Origin: Gracilaria domingensis
Taxonomy: Eukaryota > Rhodophyta > Florideophyceae > Gracilariales > Gracilariaceae
DNA length: 63,577 nucleotides
Assembly (NCBI GenBank): GCA_022539475.1
Contig: VCMS01000267.1
Span: forward strand, 88,683-152,259
Direction: 5' to 3'
The notes under the pieces are model-generated. The model was not told where the DNA came from. It did no database searches and saw only the letters and a list, made by a program, of their open reading frames with translations. The position numbers and the translations under genes are program-made. Each line of letters opens with the position of its first letter. The stretch's first letter is position 1. Below, in pieces: positions 10,699 through 20,213 of the stretch.

Positions 10699-12224
10699 AC
10701 AACACCGGTACAACCGGAAACAAATGTGGTGTCAAGACCTTCAGTCTTGCCCCACCCGAACAGAGGCCTTACAGACCTCCCGGTGGAGTCGGATCACCCG
10801 ACTGCGTCGGAAAACAATAGCCACACTGCCACCCCCGTTTCTACCCCATTGTTGGGTTCGCTAACCCGCGATGCGGGACGCTCTGCCACTCCCCACGCCG
10901 CTCCATCTAAGGAGGGGGAGGAGGATATCCGCTCTGCTGAGGATTCAATTCCGACGTCTCGTCGTGAGAACAACCGTGCAGCACGGACTGGTCCGACATC
11001 TCCGGATGTTCCGGTCAGTGAAGGGACCACGCGCTCGCAACGAACTTCGCACGGGAAGTTTACACCGTCGCCGGTTGAGGGCACTCACGCAGAAGCGGAA
11101 TCATTTAAGTCACAAGAAACACGTGGTTTACCAGCCGCGCTGGGTCAAACGGAGTCGAATGATGTCGCCGGCATAAAGCCGACGTCGTCGGAACGAAGCC
11201 CCACTGGGGAAAGCGCAGCGACACCGCAACCCACCGCGCAACGCGATGCAGAAGGACCAGGAACCCTGGGAAATACTGCGGAGCAGCCTCGAGCAGAAAA
11301 AAAGGGACCCCAAGTGCCTCGGTATACACCGACACCACCGTTGGTGGAATGCCGGACGCTCCGGGGATAGTTCACGTCAAGAACGGTACGAAATCACCAA
11401 GTGCTGGGTATAAGATATCGGCGCAGGCGCAGCCGCCCGTCGAGATCGCGAGATCGAACGCCACCGGCGGTGTCAAAAGCCCGGGAAACCCGGACGTAGC
11501 CGTTCAGAACGGGAATCAAAAAGTTGGAAAAATTGGAAATTCAACGACGCAGCCGTTGAGCGACACCTGTAACAGGGAGGCGGTTCTCCCAAGGGAGCGT
11601 GGAAACCAACCGTTGGAGCAGTCACGTACACGCACGGTTGTCGAGCCCCGTGAGGAGGCATCTCCCGCGTCAAGCGGAAACGGCGATCAGCAAGCCGCTG
11701 CGGCACCGACTGAACCGTCACGACGGAAGGATCCACGCAAACGTGCGGTACGACAACAAGGCGTCGCCAGCTCATCTAGCGTCACCACCCCTTAAAAGGG
11801 AATTGCCACCGCCGAGCGGGATACTGCGCAGGCAGAAATGCGCGCCACGAGGAGGCGAGGCGACCACCATGATTCGGGTATTGAGCGCCCCCTAAGAGGT
11901 GAAGCAATCGCACGGATTACGGCAAGCCACGCGGAAGTTCCACTCGTGGATATCGCACCCCCACAAGGGTTGTCGCAAGGAGATGTGACTACAACACGGC
12001 AAGGCCGGCAAGTGTACGTTCAGGAGTACGTTGTCGCCGACATTGTCGGGCATACCTGGGACCAGGAGGGCATCTTGTTATACCGCGTTCGTTGGTACGG
12101 TTACGACCCAAGTTGGGATACTCTTGAGCCAATCGAGCACCTGCCTCGCTCGAAGGTCATTAGTTATCACCGTAAAACGGGTACTGCACCGCCAGCGACG
12201 CTGGATCAAGCCCAAATGGGATAA
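10699..12224 (+). pseudogene. Integrase C-terminal extension with distant chromodomain
   Basis: After the integrase stop (10696-10698) the same frame is open to TAG 11368-11370. Near an A7 run (11297-11303) the minus-one frame takes over, open to TAA 11793-11795 and then onward to TAA 12222-12224. The first 440 or so codons are low-complexity Ser/Thr/Pro/Glu/Gly, probably disordered. At about 12024-12180 is a clear chromodomain (YVVADIVGH ... YRVRWYGYDPSWDTLEP) with the aromatic residues expected of a histone-tail reader. In chromoviruses this domain directs integration to marked chromatin. Either it is the end of integrase with stops, or a separate gene; the three breaks make it non-functional as a single frame. 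Confidence 0.8.
10903..10922 (+). promoter_or_regulatory. Internal polypurine tract 2
   Basis: Exact 20-base copy of the tract at 7676-7695, 3.2 kb downstream, again encoding PSKEGEE within the low-complexity linker. Confidence 0.5.
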
Positions 12225-12612
12225 GGTTGCCGTGGAAACGGAGGAAGTCAGATCGTTGGCACAGACACGTCATGCGACGGGATTGACTCAATACCACCTT
12301 GGTGGGAATGCTCGCCGTATGGACGGTTTGACCGGCTCGCGCCGCTCGAACACCGATTTTCGGAAAGAAGACTCATTCCTGAGAGTTTTTCATCCAGCTC
12401 GCTGGTAGTGGCACCCACGCCACGCACTGGGTATGGTTTTTCCCCTCGGAAGGGTGCGCGTTTTCGGGCGTACCGCAAAGCAAAACCGGCTATGCTGGGA
12501 GGAACAAAAGGACACCGTCCGAGACGGGTAAGAAGAAAGGATACTATTTATCTCAAGCTACACTACTGTATTCAGGTATACACCCAAGCTATGGGGACGG
12601 AAGAGACGACGG
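12225..12612. other. Spacer between convergent chromodomain and antisense frames
   Basis: 388 bases where the two convergent coding regions end. A TACTATTTATCTC stretch near 12541 is locally AT-rich and could hold 3' processing signals for both strands. No gene seen. Confidence 0.4.
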
Positions 12613-14523
12613 CTACTGGCCGGTACCACCGGCCTCCTCGGGAGGTTGTACACCACCAAGGCGTTGAGCCAAGGACTCGGTCATTGCGGCGACATCGCCG
12701 GAGGCCATGTTCGCGCCCAGACCCGCGCCGCGGAGGAAACGAGCAATGATAGCTCCTTCGTCCATACCCGCAGGCGGGGGATTCGCCTCGGAGGCCGCAA
12801 CCGGAGGGACCGGAGCAGGGTCTGCAGCTGACTCCGTCGCGTCGGGGACCGTGCTCGGCACAATGCCGCTCGCTCCCTCCGCCGGAGGTTCAGGCGTCTC
12901 GTTCATCACTCCCCCATCGTCACCACCCGTATCATCGGGATCGTTATCCATCATTGGAGCAACCTCGAGGTAATCTCGGTAGTACTCGTCGGAGTCAACG
13001 AACCCAGTGGGGTGATCGGCCGGCACGCGCCGGGGAGCGAAACGGAGCTCAGCCGCTTCCTCAGCGGAGATCTCCCGGTACTCCCACAGGTCGAAGAAGA
13101 CATAGTCGCCCGCCAAGGCGGTATTTCTTCCCATACCTGGGCCGAAGCCACCCGTGTTGGGGGAGTCCGCTCGTCCGCTCTGTGCGAGAGGGACTTCACT
13201 CCAGTCGACGCCGTCGATATAGTCCAGCAAACCGAGGACTTCCTCGTTGTTGGCACGACCCCCGAGGGGGACTGCAAGATCCAACCCTCGGATGGCGGCT
13301 CGCACGCGAGGTTGAATGAAACACAGTCTATACTGGTCGTACGCCTCAGCGAGAATATAAGCCGCGGTGCGGACGGCCCATTCGGTGACGACGACCGACC
13401 ACAACCCGGTACGGGGATCTGTCAGCAGATAGAACCCTAAGTAGGTGAACACCGGTGGCAACTCAACAAAGCACCCCCGGCACGCCTCCAGGTAATTCCA
13501 CCACTCTGGGAGGGCTACATACCGACCTTGTCGATGCGCCGGAGCGATGCGCTGGATTTCCACGTTCTGGTACGGGACAAAATACCCATGTTGGGACCGA
13601 GCGCGCCTTTCAAAACGGATGAAGTTCTGAAGGAAGTTCGACCGCGAACGGCGGGAGAGGTATCGAAACTCTGCCCGAATAATCGGTCGCTGCCAACAGA
13701 TGGCTTCTTGCCGCGCTACGGGCATACCGCGCCACGCGAAGGTCTCCAAGGCCGCGAGACGGTCGCAGTAGCTGATCTCCCCGCGAGTGCGGTATAGCTC
13801 AACGTCGAAGTTGAGACCCGGAGGAATCGGAAACTCGAATGGAGCCCGGCTTTGCCGTTTGTAAGCCACCGGCACGAACGCAGCATGAGCTTCAGCCCGG
13901 GACTCCCGGTTATCCCGCAGCACATGGTGCAAGGGGATGGCCACGCGACTGCGCCAATCCCACGAAGTGGTCACGATGGCACGCAGGTCCCCCGGAAGGG
14001 TGTCTCGCTCATCGGCGTACTCAGCGATGAGGTTCTCGTTGAACACCGCTGTCGGGTGAAACCACGGCGCGAGCCGGAGGCGTCTAGCGTGACCCCGGTT
14101 CGCCGGATTGAGCCCCACAAGGGAGTTGTACTGCGGCCAGAGCACGCCAGCTGGAAACCCTCCGAAAGAACCCGCGTTAGCGGCCTGTTGCGCGGAGGAG
14201 CCAGAACTGTGTTGGGCGGCAGAACCAGCGGCGGTGCTGGGAGTTCGGTTGGTCAGTTGCCCGCCTTGCGGGGGCGGTACGGATCGGAACCCGGTGAAGC
14301 CCCCGGAGGGGAACGGAAGTTGGTTCGGAGGTTGGTTCGGCAGCAGTCCACTCATCGTGAGGTCGATTACCGGCGTTGTCGGAGAGTTGGTTTGGAGCGC
14401 TGTGGCGGCGGGTTCACTCGAAGGAGGTTCGTTCACTGCTACGGCAGGTGTGGATGTGTGAGTGTGTGAGGGAGAAGTTTGTTGCACCGGCGAGCCGAAA
14501 GAGGGCGTGCTTTTATGCGCCAT
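12613..14523 (-). CDS. Antisense gene of chromovirus 1 (636 aa, unknown)
   Basis: Uninterrupted frame on the strand opposite gag-pol, between the chromodomain and the 3' LTR. The first ATG is at 14523, 56 bases inside the LTR edge; TAG at 12613-12615. Residues 1-135 are Pro/Ser/Thr/Ala rich and contain PVIDLTMSG (residues 51-59), a textbook-looking SUMO-interaction motif. Residues 145-450 look globular, rich in Trp, Tyr and Arg (LAPWFHPTAVF; LPPVFTYLGFYLLTDP). The tail (about 490-636) is acidic, then Pro/Ala rich, ending with a short helical stretch. No known domain is recognised. Antisense accessory frames are known in plant Ty3/gypsy elements, but I cannot relate this one to them. Its integrity in a copy with broken gag and pol is notable. 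Transcription would have to start in the 3' LTR region. Confidence 0.72.
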   Translation of the reverse strand: MAHKSTPSFGSPVQQTSPSHTHTSTPAVAVNEPPSSEPAATALQTNSPTTPVIDLTMSGLLPNQPPNQLPFPSGGFTGFRSVPPPQGGQLTNRTPSTAAGSAAQHSSGSSAQQAANAGSFGGFPAGVLWPQYNSLVGLNPANRGHARRLRLAPWFHPTAVFNENLIAEYADERDTLPGDLRAIVTTSWDWRSRVAIPLHHVLRDNRESRAEAHAAFVPVAYKRQSRAPFEFPIPPGLNFDVELYRTRGEISYCDRLAALETFAWRGMPVARQEAICWQRPIIRAEFRYLSRRSRSNFLQNFIRFERRARSQHGYFVPYQNVEIQRIAPAHRQGRYVALPEWWNYLEACRGCFVELPPVFTYLGFYLLTDPRTGLWSVVVTEWAVRTAAYILAEAYDQYRLCFIQPRVRAAIRGLDLAVPLGGRANNEEVLGLLDYIDGVDWSEVPLAQSGRADSPNTGGFGPGMGRNTALAGDYVFFDLWEYREISAEEAAELRFAPRRVPADHPTGFVDSDEYYRDYLEVAPMMDNDPDDTGGDDGGVMNETPEPPAEGASGIVPSTVPDATESAADPAPVPPVAASEANPPPAGMDEGAIIARFLRGAGLGANMASGDVAAMTESLAQRLGGVQPPEEAGGTGQ

Positions 14524-14564
14524 CGCTGGCCTCGCCAACCTCGTTCCGAGGACGTCTTGCCGCC

Positions 14565-14578
14565 TGAGGAGGGGGAGA
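14565..14578 (+). promoter_or_regulatory. Chromovirus 1 3' polypurine tract
   Basis: TGAGGAGGGGGAGA abuts the TGTAGTG start of the 3' LTR, the expected place for the plus-strand primer. Confidence 0.88.
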
Positions 14579-15351
14579 TGTAGTGTAACGACCTCGATTG
14601 AGGTATTTACTTGAGACTATTCATAATTTCCCGCTACGCGGTGAGTGTGGGTCGGGGAATATATGACTGTAGCCATCACTGAGATGGGAGTAGGACACGT
14701 GGGACACGGTGTGTGAGTCATGGGAGGTTGGCCACTACACGTGGAGAATTGCCACAATTTGTGGAATGTTCAGTTAACATTATTCATTAATTTTAGCGCG
14801 AACAGTACTTAGCACGCCGGCGTCGCCGCCGTCGCTCCCAGTAAAGTTCCCCAACCAGGGTGACCCTACTGACGGGTCTTGGCTCTAATCGTTCACGCCT
14901 TCGGCGGTGCTCGACTCCTAATCGGAGAGACTCCCCGTTGACACGGTTCGTTTATCCACCCTGCGTCCTCTAAAGGAACCCAACTGTGGGAGTGTTTTAC
15001 CGCTGTTTGTCGCGTTCGCCCCTGTATAGGGAAAGCCCCGGCAGTACGCCGTTATCCCTCGTCACCTTGTCGCGAGGCCCCACCCCGTGGTGCTCTCGCT
15101 CCCCTTTTCCTTTTCCCTTTCTTTCCTCCAACCCTCTTCCGAGGTATTGCACACCCACGTGTCGTGGTACTCCCTTCTCAGCTCTACCTTTCTATTTCAA
15201 CTCTCATCGCCCCGTCGTGACGGTTTGGCCCCGGTCTTACACCCGGCTCGTTGTGCCATTCCAGAGAGGCTCTGTTCGCTTCGCTACCCTCCGTGGAGGA
15301 AGATCCCGAACGTCTTCGTGGTGTCTTTTCCCGCTCACGGGTTGCACTACA
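14579..15351 (+). repeat. Chromovirus 1 3' LTR
   Basis: 773 bp, TGTAGTG to CACTACA, about 99% like the 5' LTR. A frame that begins in this LTR and reads into copia gag (14986-15642) is an accident of the insertion. Confidence 0.95.
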
Positions 15352-15356
15352 TTTAC

Positions 15357-17809
15357 CAAAGAACTTCTTGAACTCACACCTGAAAACTTCCAACAATGGC
15401 ACCGCAACTTGAAAGACATATTGGTAGAACACGAGTACTTCCAACTACTTGAAGAAACTTTCGTACTACAGACACCAGATGATCACAAAGCTACAGCTTC
15501 TTTACGCCGCGTCATCACTAAGAGCATCACTAGTAATCTCCAATCTACTTGCCAATCCTACTATTTTCGAATCTCCACCTATCACCATAGTGCAGGCAGT
15601 CAAACAATGCATAGATTTAAAAGCAACAAGAGACTTTTTTAGCCTCAATTCCGACGCCAGGAACATCCGAAGAACTGGTACTGTCGCCGAATACATCTCC
15701 AAACATCTCGCCGTACGACGCAATCACATCCTTGCCCAAGCACCAGGAATTACAGATGAAAGAATCACAATCCATTACATTCTTCAAGGGCTGGTTCATG
15801 ATGAAAGATTCGGACAAAGAGGCCAAGTTATGATGATTAATTCGCCACCACACACTATCATAGAGACACAGCATCGCCTTGAGCAGTATGAAAGGTTACT
15901 AGGACAACAGCAGACTCCACCTTCCACATCTAGGTACAAACCCCAAAGCAGTACCAGGGGAGGACGCTACGAAAGAGGCAGAGGTAGAGGACGATACGGC
16001 GCTTCTAGCAACCGCGATATTCGAAATGCTATCACGAGCATCAACAAGAAGCTAGACGCGCTACAAGCGGCCAAGCCGCACCGTAGCCGAGAGCACGCCA
16101 GTGCCAAACAAGCGTCATCATCTTCAACGTCGCTCTCAGAAGAAATTGCCACCACCCTACAGTCCCTGGAGCAACTCGAAGCCGACCATGAACCCAAGGA
16201 CGAGTGTAAGTACACACTCGATTCGGCGGCTCACCCCTCCATTGTCGCGCACGACACAGAGAATGTGACTAACCTTCGCTCTCCCATCACCACCTCCACT
16301 GCGACCAAGACCGTGTTACAGACATGCCGGAAGGGGACACTCACAATCAACTCTAGCGAGGGACACACACTGAGCATACCAATCCTCATCAACCACGATG
16401 TGCAGGGCAACCTCATATCAGTGCATTTCATAGCACAGAAGTACGGACCAGTAGTATTCATCCGCAAACATGCGTATATCTTTAGCCGTTCCATCCCCAT
16501 TAAACTCCTTGGAACAGCTTCATGGAACCGCAATGCTTACACACTCAATCTAGCGCAACCATCAACAGCAAAGCCTGTATCTTCCATATCACACACGCAT
16601 ATTCCTCTCAGCAAGCAAACACCGAACACAAAATGTCTACCCCCACCTATATCTTCGGGCAAAACCCAAACAAAATCTACACGCACCCAGCGCTTAAAGT
16701 CCGAACACAAGATATACCGACCAACACCACTCGCATTCCACAGAACCGCAGAGAGTCCCACACCCATACCCCCAACAAAGGCAGCCCGCAACAACCCCGT
16801 ACACAAATGGCATCTTGTCTTTAATCAAACAACCCCCCAACGACTCGCAGAAATGTCTAGGAACAACATTATGCTAGACAGAAGACTTCAAAACACGGCC
16901 ACTCACAAGATATCATGCAGCGCATGCAAACAAGGTCGAATCAAGAAGCGACCGCACCGCAGAAGCCATTACAATACACAGCGAGGCACCATCTTAACCT
17001 CAGACGTCTGTGGCCCAATTTCCCAACCCTCAACAAAGCAAAACCGCTACTTCACAACGTTCATAGACCTCCACAGCAGATACCTCTATCTTCATTTCAG
17101 CCCGAACCGGAAGGACCTTCCCAAGGTATATGCATTCGTCTCTAGCTTTTTCCACAACCTCACAGGCAGATACCCCCACATGCTTACCACCGATAACGCG
17201 AAGGAGTACCTGAGCAAGACACTCCACAACCAATTGCAACAACAGGGCACCGTACATCAAACGTCCACACCATACACGCCTCAACACAACGCAATTGCGG
17301 AACGTATCAACCAAACACTTGTGTCAGCAGCCCGCGCCAACCTCATTCACAGCAACCTCAAAAACGAACATTGGGAGGACGCCGTCAAAGACGTCGCATA
17401 CAAATACAATCTCACCCCTCACACCACAACAGGGCAACAACCACACGAAGCATTATTCGGCACGCCGGCTTCCCCAAAACATCTATACGCATTCGGCCAA
17501 GTGGGCTACGCATACCTCCCGGTGGACAACGCAAGCCAAACAAAACTGGACAGCCGCGGCTTCCCCTGCCGCTACATGTATGGAATCAACCCCCACACGA
17601 TCATGACCATGGAACTTGGCACAGAGAAATATATCAGAGTGCCTGCCGGCGACTTCCACCCATACACAAGGACCTCGGACCCGGTAGCTACTCAGTCCAC
17701 AGCGTTCAAATCACATCTCCCGCAACGTACACCATTCCACATCACCAAACACACACCAGCACCAAAAAGCAGAAAGCAAGCCCAACGGTACCCAGATGCA
17801 GAAAAATGA
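15357..17809 (+). pseudogene. Copia Gag (rest), protease and integrase
   Basis: Continues the gag frame broken at 3592. The Gag core starts at once (LELTPENFQQWHRNLK), followed by one frameshift around 15530-15550, then a Gly/Arg-rich tail near 15950-16010 in place of a zinc knuckle. Protease: DSAAHPS, Asp codon 16220-16222, a variant of the usual D-S/T-G. Integrase: zinc region (HKWHLVFNQ to SCSACKQGR), core with SDVCGP, TDNAKEY and the Glu of AIAERINQT. The frame closes at TGA 17807-17809, but homology goes on in the same frame, so this TGA is a nonsense mutation. The product would be the copia polyprotein; here it is dead. Confidence 0.88.
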
Positions 17810-19368
17810 GCAGAAACCCACAGCTCGGAACTTTCAAAGCTGGACAAACTGCAAGCCATCAAATGGCTTCCCAAACAAAAACTTCCCAAACGCCTGATAC
17901 CACTAACAATGTCATACCGATACAAACGAGATCCCAACGGAGCAATCAAATCACGAAAAGCACGCTGCTCCGTTCGCGGAGATAAAATGATACCCCACGT
18001 CGACTTCAACCCATTCAAGACAGCAGCACACCTTCCGGAGAAATCTACTGTACGCCTCTTACTGGCACTCAAAGCGCAGCACAACCTCGAACTGGAACAT
18101 TTCGACATCACGTCCGCGTACACACATGAGCCATACACGCACGACAAGCCAGTATTCGTCCCACAACACCCCAACTTCGACGGTACATTCAAACACCCCA
18201 CTACACGAGGCCAACTAATGCTGAACCTATATGGGACCCGACCAGCAAGAACACAACTTTCTCACCAAAGCGTGGGAATACCTCATCAGTCTGGGCTACA
18301 GCCAATCGGAGGATGATCCCGCTCTCTTCACTCAACGATTTAATCCCACCACATCCATCATCATCTGCTTAAATATGGATGACTTTATAGTTACAGCGAC
18401 AAAAAAGCATCTCATAGATCAGCTCTACCGCCAACTCCAAGTCAAGTACGACATCAAACGGCTAGGTACCCCCACACAGTAACTCGGTTGGCACATCAAC
18501 GCACACGAGAACGGCTCGGTATCTATCTCTCAACCACACACCGTACAACAGATATTAGAACTTCTTGGTGTCCAAAACGCCAATGGCAAGAAGCACCCTT
18601 ACACAGCCAGCCTAGGGTATCACCCGCCCAACGAAGATGACACAACATCATCGAAACCTAAAGCGCTATACAACAAAGTGGTAGGATGCCTCAGATGGCT
18701 CGCGTACTGCACGCGCCCCGACATTGCGTATGTAACCTCTAAATTAGCCCTTGCTCTGGCCAACCCCACAGAACGTCACTGGAAACATATCAAGTCGGTC
18801 GCGCGATACCTGAAAGAAACCGCGACACACGGCCTCTATTATCCCAGCACAGAAATTGCGAAGTCACCACGAACCCTCTCACCTCATACAGTGATGCCGA
18901 CTTCGCAGGCGACACCTCAAACCGACGGTCCACTTCTGGCGCAGTCCACTATCTCCAACACAATCTGATACACTGGTCCTCCAAACAGCAACCCGTGCCG
19001 ACACTATCAACGACAGAAGCGGAATATACAGCCGCTACTAACGCCGACAGAGACACGCTCAAGTTCTGACGAATACTCAACTTCTTGGGCTTTGAAACTC
19101 CACAACCGACTCCTATAATACTCGACAACCAAGCAGCCATCTTGGCCACTCTCAAAAGTGGAGCAACCAAACGGAGGAAATGCATCGACCTGCGTCATCA
19201 CTTTCTGCGATACCACGTACGAAACAACTCTCTAGCAGTTCGGCACAGTCCCACAGACCAGATGCGAGCCGACATTCTTACCAAAGTGCAACGCCCGCAA
19301 AAGTTTGCCGCCAACGTTAAGATGCTCCCGCTCCGACCCATCAGGAAACGCGCCACCGTCGGGGGGTC
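17810..19368 (+). pseudogene. Copia reverse transcriptase and RNase H, broken
   Basis: Reverse transcriptase continues in frame (YKRDPNGAIKSRKARCSVRG, LEHFDITSAYTHEP), shifts frame near 18230, and reaches the catalytic motif as NMDD (LNMDDFIVT) where copia elements normally have YVDD. TAA at 18480-18482 interrupts. Thumb and connection follow (YNKVVGCLRWLAYCTRPDIAY). Another frameshift near 18885 leads into RNase H (SDADFAG, STTEAEYTAA), with TGA at 19067-19069, then the usual C-terminal part (KRRKCIDLRHHFLR). GGGGGGTC at 19361-19368 just before the LTR is the polypurine tract. Confidence 0.88.
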
Positions 19369-19542
19369 TGTTAGCACGCGCCACACTCACAAGACGCCAG
19401 CGCGATTCCAGATGAAATAGTCAGTTAGCACGCCGTTCAGCACGCGTGTACCACGTGCAAACCACGCAGCGCACCACACCAATAAAGGCGAGTGCGCCGA
19501 CGATGGCGAGACGAGTTCCGCCATCGGTCCGCACGGATCACA
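19369..19542 (+). repeat. Copia 3' LTR
   Basis: 174 bp from TGTTAG to ATCACA, followed by the duplication GAGAG at 19543-19547. It is longer than the 5' copy because that copy lost about 66 bp. Confidence 0.85.
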
Positions 19543-19547
19543 GAGAG

Positions 19548-19994
19548 AAAGTTAGAACGACGAGTTTGATCGCATTCACCATCTACACTATCCCTGATTC
19601 ACAATCAAAGATCACATCCATCAGATCTTCCAGCGCAAGCTACATAGATACGATCTTGAGGGCATCGTCTGCCGTGTACTCGTCCGCGTTGGCACCGCCG
19701 CGATGCGGTGAACGATCGTACGGCGGCTGTGAAAAAGAGAGCGAGAGTGACAAAGAGAGCGATGAAAATGAGAGCGATAAGCTTGAAAGAGAGGGCGAAA
19801 AGCTTGATCGCTTCCGCCGGCGTCGAGCGGGACGCAAGAAGCTCCAAGATCAGCGCCGCCGTCGGCGCTGATCAAGATCTGCCTTTCCGCTTTCACATCC
19901 GCTACCAGTAAATTCTCTTCTTTGTTCCTCGAACTTACATTCCGGGGGCGGGAACAGTCGGAAAGAAATTAGAAAACGTTCAGCTTCCCGTCAC
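19548..19994. other. Spacer between copia and Harbinger A
   Basis: 447 bases. 19720-19870 is a GAGAGCGA-type purine-rich stretch that reads as an acidic Ser/Glu/Lys then Arg-rich peptide with TGA at about 19869-19871. I see no recognisable gene; it may be the end of an older interrupted gene. Confidence 0.4.
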
Positions 19995-19997
19995 TAA

Positions 19998-20022
19998 GGG
20001 GCGTTCTATGAGTTAACTAAAT
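19998..20022 (+). repeat. Harbinger A left terminal inverted repeat
   Basis: Starts GGGGCGTTCTATGAGTTAAC straight after TAA; paired with 28394-28418. Confidence 0.85.
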
Positions 20023-20213
20023 TGTAAATCACAGAGCTGTAAGATGAAGAGCACCAGTAAAAAAGACCCACGTTGATGTCGTGGCTCTTTCACTTCATTG
20101 TTTCACTGGCACAGGTTTTCTTTCGCAGATGAAAGACGGAAAAGGGACGTGAAAGGAATTGACGGCCATAATGCAAACGATGTTCATCATCTTCACCAAC
20201 ATCGATTGCATCA

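Larger units (their letters stand above)
3593..15351 (+). mobile_element. Ty3/gypsy chromovirus 1, young, 11.76 kb
   Basis: Complete insertion bounded by LTRs of 781 and 773 bp that begin TGTAGTG and end CACTACA, flanked by the duplication TTTAC (3588-3592 and 15352-15356). It sits inside the copia gag. By eye the LTRs differ by about seven substitutions plus a 7-bp and a 1-bp indel, so the insertion is recent. Internal order: primer site, Gag with zinc knuckle, protease, reverse transcriptase, RNase H, integrase with GPF/Y module, long linker, chromodomain, antisense gene, polypurine tract. It has an in-frame TGA in gag, a one-base frameshift in RNase H and stops after integrase, so this copy is probably not autonomous. 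Confidence 0.95.
2605..19542 (+). mobile_element. Ty1/copia LTR retrotransposon (GalEa-like), decayed, split by a gypsy element
   Basis: The element starts TGTTAG at 2605 and ends ATCACA at 19542, flanked by the 5-bp duplication GAGAG (2600-2604 and 19543-19547). Without the inserted gypsy element and one TTTAC copy it is about 5.2 kb. Order: short LTR, primer site against the initiator tRNA anticodon loop, Gag, protease, integrase, reverse transcriptase, RNase H, LTR. Integrase before reverse transcriptase is the copia order. Several stops and frameshifts show it is dead. Short LTRs and this primer site match, from memory, GalEa-type copia elements known in red algae. Confidence 0.9.

Noticed and set aside
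14986..15642. 218-codon plus frame joining the gypsy LTR to copia Gag
   Set aside because: The first part is LTR sequence also present at 4008-4373; the join is made by the insertion point and is not a gene.
19720..19870. Acidic/basic peptide as a gene
   Set aside because: It is produced by a GAGAGCGA-like simple repeat; no start, domain or conservation evidence.
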